DNA of 8,724 nucleotides from Nitrospinaceae bacterium. GTDB taxonomy: Bacteria; Nitrospinota; Nitrospinia; Nitrospinales; Nitrospinaceae. Below the pieces are notes generated by a model, which saw only the letters and a list, made by a program, of their open reading frames with translations, searched no databases and was not told the origin of the DNA. Positions 5,463 to 8,724 of this stretch are shown one piece after another (positions within the stretch are counted from its first letter, which is position 1; every line of letters begins with the position of its first letter). Made by a program: the position numbers and the translations under genes. Where the stretch lies: the NCBI GenBank assembly GCA_029261615.1, contig JAJDAX010000237.1:1-8724 (forward strand), written 5' to 3'.

Positions 5463-5912
5463 TCATAGAATGGAAATAACCGCTTTTTTTTGCATCACTT
5501 TAACTTCTTCGGCCAGCGATTTGATGAATTCCGGCAAGGCGGGGAATACGCTAAGGCGAATCGCTGACTCCGTTTCAATGAGCGGTTTTTCCCATTCAAT
5601 ACTATCCTTTGTCGGTTTGTTGAATTCATCCTCAGGGTCGTTCCAGATCATCACGGTATAAAACAATCGGTATTTTTTTGCCGATTCACAATATCGCCAT
5701 GTGATGAAGGAAGCTTTTTCTTCCGGGAGGTAAGAGCCCGCGAAATGTGAGTAGTAATGGGAAACTCCTTTTTCGCGAAGGTAGTTCTCCACATTCCTGA
5801 TATCGTTGCTGATGGTGTCCAGCGATTTGAGGTACTGATTAAAAGTAGAATCAGTTTCCCGTATGCTTTTATGAAGGCTGGAGGAATGAAAGGTGAGGGA
5901 TTTTCCTGGCAT
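5463..5912 (-). CDS. Hypothetical protein, 149 residues
   Basis: I do not recognise a family. The protein is soluble by appearance, with no signal peptide or membrane segment. The N-terminal third (15-48) is probably helical (SIRETDSTFNQYLKSLDTIS...). The middle (50-92) reads as beta strands with many aromatics (SHYYSHFAGSYL, ASFITWRYCES, YRLFYTVMIWND), an acidic loop DPEDEF follows, and the C-terminal third contains a helix (LPEFIKSLAEEVKVMQKK). The ATG at 5912 is chosen because AGGA lies five bases before it. The frame remains open upstream (ATG at 5969, TTG at 5984), but without comparable ribosome sites. The gene stands alone, convergent with the helicase gene, and stops 31 bases past that gene's terminator. 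Confidence 0.7.
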   Translation of the reverse strand: MPGKSLTFHSSSLHKSIRETDSTFNQYLKSLDTISNDIRNVENYLREKGVSHYYSHFAGSYLPEEKASFITWRYCESAKKYRLFYTVMIWNDPEDEFNKPTKDSIEWEKPLIETESAIRLSVFPALPEFIKSLAEEVKVMQKKAVISIL

Positions 5913-6010
5913 GGGGGTCCTGTCTGTTAAAAGTTTTCGGTCCAACTTTTGGCATTCAAGCCTTAGCATCCCAATCAAGGGCAAAAGGGGTCACTCAAGA
6001 CCACAGGTAA

Positions 6011-6040
6011 AATATATCACTTACATTGACACAGAGCCAA
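6011..6040 (-). promoter_or_regulatory. Possible promoter of the 149-residue hypothetical gene
   Basis: On the minus strand, TTGGCT (6035-6040) is 18 bases from TATATT (6011-6016), and the latter is preceded by TG one base upstream, giving an extended -10. The start would be near 6004, leaving about 90 nt of leader before the ATG at 5912. Box matches are four and five of six. Confidence 0.4.
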
Positions 6041-6206
6041 CTGGATTCGTGGCCCTAACTTTATCCAGGCCCTTTCTCCAAGCTTAATAAAAACGATTTG
6101 AATTTTAGTTATAATTAAACAATTGAATTTGGGCTTGCAAGATAACATTAGAGTTAAAAGTTACAATGTAAGATGCAGTAATTTTTAAGGCAAGAAGTAA
6201 CAAGAA

Positions 6207-6265
6207 AAAGTTTACCCCTTATTGAAATCAACTTTGTCCTTTAAAATGATTGAAGGGTAAACTTT
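6207..6265 (-). terminator. Large inverted repeat, possible terminator of the arginine operon
   Basis: AAAGTTTACCC (6207-6217) is the exact reverse complement of GGGTAAACTTT (6255-6265). The pairing extends past one bulged C with TT/AA, and an inner AATCA (6226-6230)/TGATT (6247-6251) lines up. On the minus strand the second arm runs into TTTTTCTT, so it can act as an intrinsic terminator about 150 bases after the stop of the arginine dihydrolase gene. The loop is unusually long for a terminator, so a protein-binding dyad or a small repeat element is also possible. Confidence 0.45.
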
Positions 6266-6412
6266 CAGATTCAATTCAGAGAGAGCAGCCGATGTTTTAA
6301 ATAAAATGGAACGACTTTGATGGGGAAATAGAAATAAGGTTAAGGAGGGGATGGGTCAAATGCAGTTAAGCAAGGACTTGTCCCTTTACTTTTATGTATA
6401 GTCAAAACTACG

Positions 6413-7213
6413 TTAGTCTAATGCAAGAGTAAGACATTTTGCTGATCCGCCAGATTTCATAAACTCACTAAGCTCTACGGGGTGAGGTATATAGTCGTGA
6501 CGGATAAGTAATTCCATTGTTCTATCACAGCCCGTTGGAAGCACAACATGTCGATCAACGCAAACAGCATTACAAGCAAACTTTTCTGCTTCAACCGAGG
6601 GGACAATAAGTCGCTGATGTTCTTTGACATGGTTATTAATAGTATTTTGTGCGTAAGAATCGAAAGCGGATGGATAGTAGAGGAGTTCACCACCGCTCAA
6701 CGGACAAAAGCAGGTGTCCAGGTGATAAAACTTATCGTTGACAAGTTCCAACGGTAAAATTACTTTGTCAAAAATTTTGGCAAGAGCGGTATAAGCTCCA
6801 ATGTCGCTCCGTTTGCGATACCCCCCAAACCAGACATCAGCAAAACCCAGCAAATCGCCCGCACCTTCAAAGTAACTCTCCTCCCCTAAAGGAACCACTT
6901 GATAGTCGTGTTCGACAAACCATTGCTTAAAATGTTTTTCTTCTTGTTGACGTTCAGATTGACAGAACTGGCTAATAACCGTTACTCCATCGTGGATTAA
7001 CCCTGCATTTGCGGTGAAGACCAAATCCGGTAGGCCTTTTATCGGCTTCATTATTTGCAATTCTGCACCGGTGTCTTCTTCTAATGTCTGCATAAGGTTT
7101 TGCCACTGCGCCTTACTTTTTTCTGGATCGACAGCATTGCAGACGCGCATCCATGGATTAATCTCATATTCAATTCCAAAATAGTCAGGAGGACAAACGA
7201 GTAAACGAGTCAT
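6413..7213 (-). CDS. Arginine dihydrolase-like protein (ArgZ/AgrE N-terminal type)
   Basis: This 266-residue protein of the guanidino-group-modifying (amidinotransferase/DDAH) fold corresponds to the N-terminal half of cyanobacterial ArgZ/AgrE, which hydrolyses arginine to ornithine, two NH3 and CO2. Family signatures are CPPDYFGIEYEINPWM (7-22), FTANAGL (66-72), FEGAGD (115-120), FYHLDTCFCPLSGG (162-175) and GGSAKCLTL (255-263). Likely catalytic residues are Glu116, His164 and the nucleophile Cys260. Asn69 sits where ArgZ has the asparagine linked to release of the second ammonia, so a dihydrolase is favoured over a plain deiminase. The length equals that single domain, without the C-terminal half of the cyanobacterial fusion. 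The start ATG overlaps the stop of the upstream gene (ATGA) and has no good ribosome site, so translation is probably coupled. Substrate specificity is inferred from motif identity and the neighbour gene. Confidence 0.88.
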   Translation of the reverse strand: MTRLLVCPPDYFGIEYEINPWMRVCNAVDPEKSKAQWQNLMQTLEEDTGAELQIMKPIKGLPDLVFTANAGLIHDGVTVISQFCQSERQQEEKHFKQWFVEHDYQVVPLGEESYFEGAGDLLGFADVWFGGYRKRSDIGAYTALAKIFDKVILPLELVNDKFYHLDTCFCPLSGGELLYYPSAFDSYAQNTINNHVKEHQRLIVPSVEAEKFACNAVCVDRHVVLPTGCDRTMELLIRHDYIPHPVELSEFMKSGGSAKCLTLALD

Positions 7214-8487
7214 ATGTTTTGCCCAGGCCAGTTGAGTTCTCTAGCCAGTTCTTTCAAAAAAGAGGAAGAATCCATTACAAGTCCAACAGCTTGAAAACTT
7301 CCGCGGTCGCTTAGTTTTGTTGGAACAGCCGGGTTAATATCCACGCATACGGAAGGCACCTTAGCCGGCAAACAATTACCCGTAGCAATGGCATGTAACG
7401 TGGTGGCAACCATCAGCGCCAGTCCGACATTCGGAATCGCAGCGCGCATGGCATCCTGAGCTTTTATTGAATCCGTAATGACATCTGGCAAAGGGCCATC
7501 GTCTCGGATGCTACCGGCTAAAACCATGTCCACGTTTTGACGAATGCAGGACGCCATTATTCCATCTTTAATCACCCCAGACTCAACGGCCTTTTTAATG
7601 CTTCCCAATCCGCGAATTTTGTTGATGGTCCGGAGATGGTGCTCGTGTCCGTGTGGTGCTACATGTCCTGCGCTCAGCCCAAAACCTAATGAAGTGCCGT
7701 ATAAACTGGCTTCCATATCGTGGGCGGGAAGGGCGTTTCCGCAGAACAACACATGAATAAACCCTTCATCAATGAGCCAGGATAAAGCCTCTCGTCCCCC
7801 CGAATGTACAATAGCGGGCCCACCCACAATGAGTATTTTGGTCCCAAGCTCGCTATTGGCGGTTTCAGGGCTCTGGCCTAAAGACTTTTGTCGGTTATCC
7901 CGAATCAGTCGCATTCGCTTGGCGACATCTGCAATAATATATTTATGCGGCCTTTCTGATGAAACTTGTGCTTCCATAAACGAAAACACGTCACGACCCT
8001 TTGGCCTCTCCAATGGAAACACGCGGATACCGTTCCGGCCTGTAACAATGCTGTCTCCTCTTTTAACTGATGCCATAGGAATTGCAATGGCTTGAGATGG
8101 ATCAAATTGAACACGGATTGCCAGGTCCATTTCTATGGCTTCGACATTCACCCACTGACCCTTTAAACGAACCTGAGTAGCAAGATGTGACGTGGCATAA
8201 AACGAATCAGGAAGAACTCCATCTTGAGGCGCAACCTGGGTGGCGCAATCCGATATCTTCTCCACCACTGCACCATGAGGCTGAACCGATTGGAGAATTT
8301 TTTCGAGAAGATCTGGTGACTCGGCCTGGATAGCAATTTTAGCAACAGTAGAATCTTCCCTCTTTTTGCCAATTTCAATTTCGCTTATTTCGAAGGTCCC
8401 ACCTTCCTGGAGGATAATATCTAATACTTTCGCAAAAACCAGCGAATCAATAATATGCCCTTTGAGTATTACAGTTTCAGTTTCCAT
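7210..8487 (-). CDS. TIGR00300/LOR-SDH family protein, ornithine cyclodeaminase-like
   Basis: This 425-residue protein belongs to the family named for the LOR/SDH conserved domain (TIGR00300). It corresponds to archaeal ornithine cyclodeaminase and to the C-terminal half of ArgZ/AgrE. Residues about 1-100 form the N-terminal LOR/SDH domain (VILKGHIIDSLVFAKVLDII). The middle carries PMASVKRGDSIVTGRNGIRV (137-156). The C-terminal part has an NAD-binding-like region with GGPAIVHSGG (222-231), FCGNALPAHDMEASLYGTSL (248-267), GHEHHL (280-285) and CVDINPAVPTKLSDRGS (381-397). The expected reaction is NAD-assisted deamination and cyclisation of ornithine to proline. It is unrelated to the mu-crystallin-type ornithine cyclodeaminase. 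It is the first gene of a two-gene operon, overlapping the arginine dihydrolase by 4 bp. The ATG at 8487 has only a weak AGAG ribosome site (8495-8498). Function rests on family and context. Confidence 0.88.
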   Translation of the reverse strand: METETVILKGHIIDSLVFAKVLDIILQEGGTFEISEIEIGKKREDSTVAKIAIQAESPDLLEKILQSVQPHGAVVEKISDCATQVAPQDGVLPDSFYATSHLATQVRLKGQWVNVEAIEMDLAIRVQFDPSQAIAIPMASVKRGDSIVTGRNGIRVFPLERPKGRDVFSFMEAQVSSERPHKYIIADVAKRMRLIRDNRQKSLGQSPETANSELGTKILIVGGPAIVHSGGREALSWLIDEGFIHVLFCGNALPAHDMEASLYGTSLGFGLSAGHVAPHGHEHHLRTINKIRGLGSIKKAVESGVIKDGIMASCIRQNVDMVLAGSIRDDGPLPDVITDSIKAQDAMRAAIPNVGLALMVATTLHAIATGNCLPAKVPSVCVDINPAVPTKLSDRGSFQAVGLVMDSSSFLKELARELNWPGQNI

Positions 8488-8498
8488 ACTAATACTCT

Positions 8499-8530
8499 AC
8501 TCTCTTGGAGAGTTTTCTCAAACAAACTCT
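8499..8530 (-). promoter_or_regulatory. Two competing hairpins before the arginine operon
   Basis: On the minus strand, AGAGTTT (8524-8530) can pair with AAACTCT (8509-8515) around an eight-base loop. Alternatively ACTCTC (8508-8513) can pair with GAGAGT (8499-8504) around CAA. The two helices share the ACTCT bases and so exclude each other. The second helix ends right beside the weak AGAG ribosome site. This arrangement could switch translation of the operon, or the second dyad could be an operator. No ligand class is recognised. Confidence 0.35.
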
Positions 8531-8539
8531 TTCAAGAAT

Positions 8540-8564
8540 CCTATACCTGTTGGTGGGATATAGG
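8540..8564. repeat. Inverted repeat upstream of the arginine operon
   Basis: CCTATA (8540-8545) and TATAGG (8559-8564) are perfect inverted copies 13 bases apart, centred about 65 bases upstream of the operon start codon. The placement fits an operator or promoter dyad. The arms are short and AT-rich, so chance is possible. Confidence 0.25.
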
Positions 8565-8724
8565 TCCAGGTGTTCGTTATTCGATCAAAAGCACGCATTA
8601 ACATTCAGGATGAAAAAGGACCTGCTTGAAGATATAAAGTCGTCCAAGCCAAGAAAGCGGATTAGTTAATACTTCCAGTTGTACGTCGTCATAAGAAAAG
8701 AGGGCAATTTTGAATGCAGTTAGA

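Larger units (their letters stand above)
5913..6412. other. Intergenic region between two minus-strand units
   Basis: These 500 bases are AT-rich and contain no convincing gene. They hold the likely promoter of the hypothetical gene, a large inverted repeat (6207-6265), and a micro-ORF of 16 codons on the plus strand (6351-6401) with AAGGAGG just before it. No tRNA-like cloverleaf or mobile-element end was seen. Confidence 0.5.

Noticed and set aside
5913..5984. Upstream extension of the 149-residue protein to a TTG at 5984 or ATG at 5969
   Set aside because: No good ribosome site there, while AGGA is correctly placed before the ATG at 5912.
8610..8669. 19-codon plus-strand frame MKKDLLEDIKSSKPRKRIS near the right edge
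   Set aside because: The only purine-rich match (AGG) touches the ATG, and the frame is too short to judge.
8699..8724. AGAGGG followed by ATG at 8714, possibly the first codons of a plus-strand gene
   Set aside because: Only 11 bases of the frame lie inside the window, so it cannot be supported. The sequence to the right would decide.
1..8724. tRNA/rRNA genes, CRISPR arrays, insertion sequences, prophage or toxin-antitoxin pairs
   Set aside because: None seen on reading both strands: no cloverleaf sequences, no regularly spaced repeats, no transposase or integrase motifs.

Overview
The window carries bacterial chromosomal DNA of moderate GC content with compact genes, Shine-Dalgarno starts and good intrinsic terminators. 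A signal-peptide hydrolase, an RhlE-like DEAD-box helicase, a CspA-family protein and a cobalamin riboswitch all fit a free-living, probably Gram-negative bacterium. The sequence alone does not fix the phylum. There are no tRNA or rRNA genes, transposases or CRISPR repeats.

Layout. (1) The left edge holds a cobalamin (B12) riboswitch on the minus strand (about 59-197), followed by a possible ribosome-site hairpin (23-55). It reads out of the window, so the gene it controls is not visible. (2) Divergent from it is a SAM-dependent methyltransferase with an N-terminal winged helix (377-1447, +). It converges on a secreted dienelactone-hydrolase-like protein (1536-2324, -), with a terminator hairpin between them. 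(3) A 540-bp non-coding stretch follows. It has a good sigma70-type promoter (2428-2456) and an intrinsic terminator (2731-2754) in front of a cold-shock protein gene (2867-3067, +). This implies either a small RNA of about 290 nt or an attenuated csp leader. (4) After the csp terminator come a structured element, a basic 57-residue small protein (3281-3454, +), about 490 bp with no clear gene, a 22-codon leader ORF (3941-4009) and an RhlE-type DEAD-box RNA helicase (4022-5359, +) with a strong terminator. (5) On the minus strand lies a 149-residue protein I do not recognise (5463-5912), then a 500-bp intergenic region with a large inverted repeat. (6) The right third is a two-gene minus-strand operon. 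The first gene is a TIGR00300/LOR-SDH-type ornithine cyclodeaminase-like protein (7210-8487) and the second an ArgZ/AgrE-type arginine dihydrolase (6413-7213). They overlap by 4 bp (ATGA).

How the genes work together. The right-hand pair should convert arginine to ornithine plus ammonia and CO2, then ornithine to proline. This is the route carried by the single fused ArgZ/AgrE protein of cyanobacteria, but here it is split into two genes in the opposite order to the fused domains. The csp and helicase genes form a likely RNA-chaperone/cold-adaptation block with several small ORFs and leader structures between and before them. The most interesting points are the split arginine-to-proline operon and its switch-like leader, the promoter-terminator pair upstream of csp, and the short ORFs around csp and the helicase.
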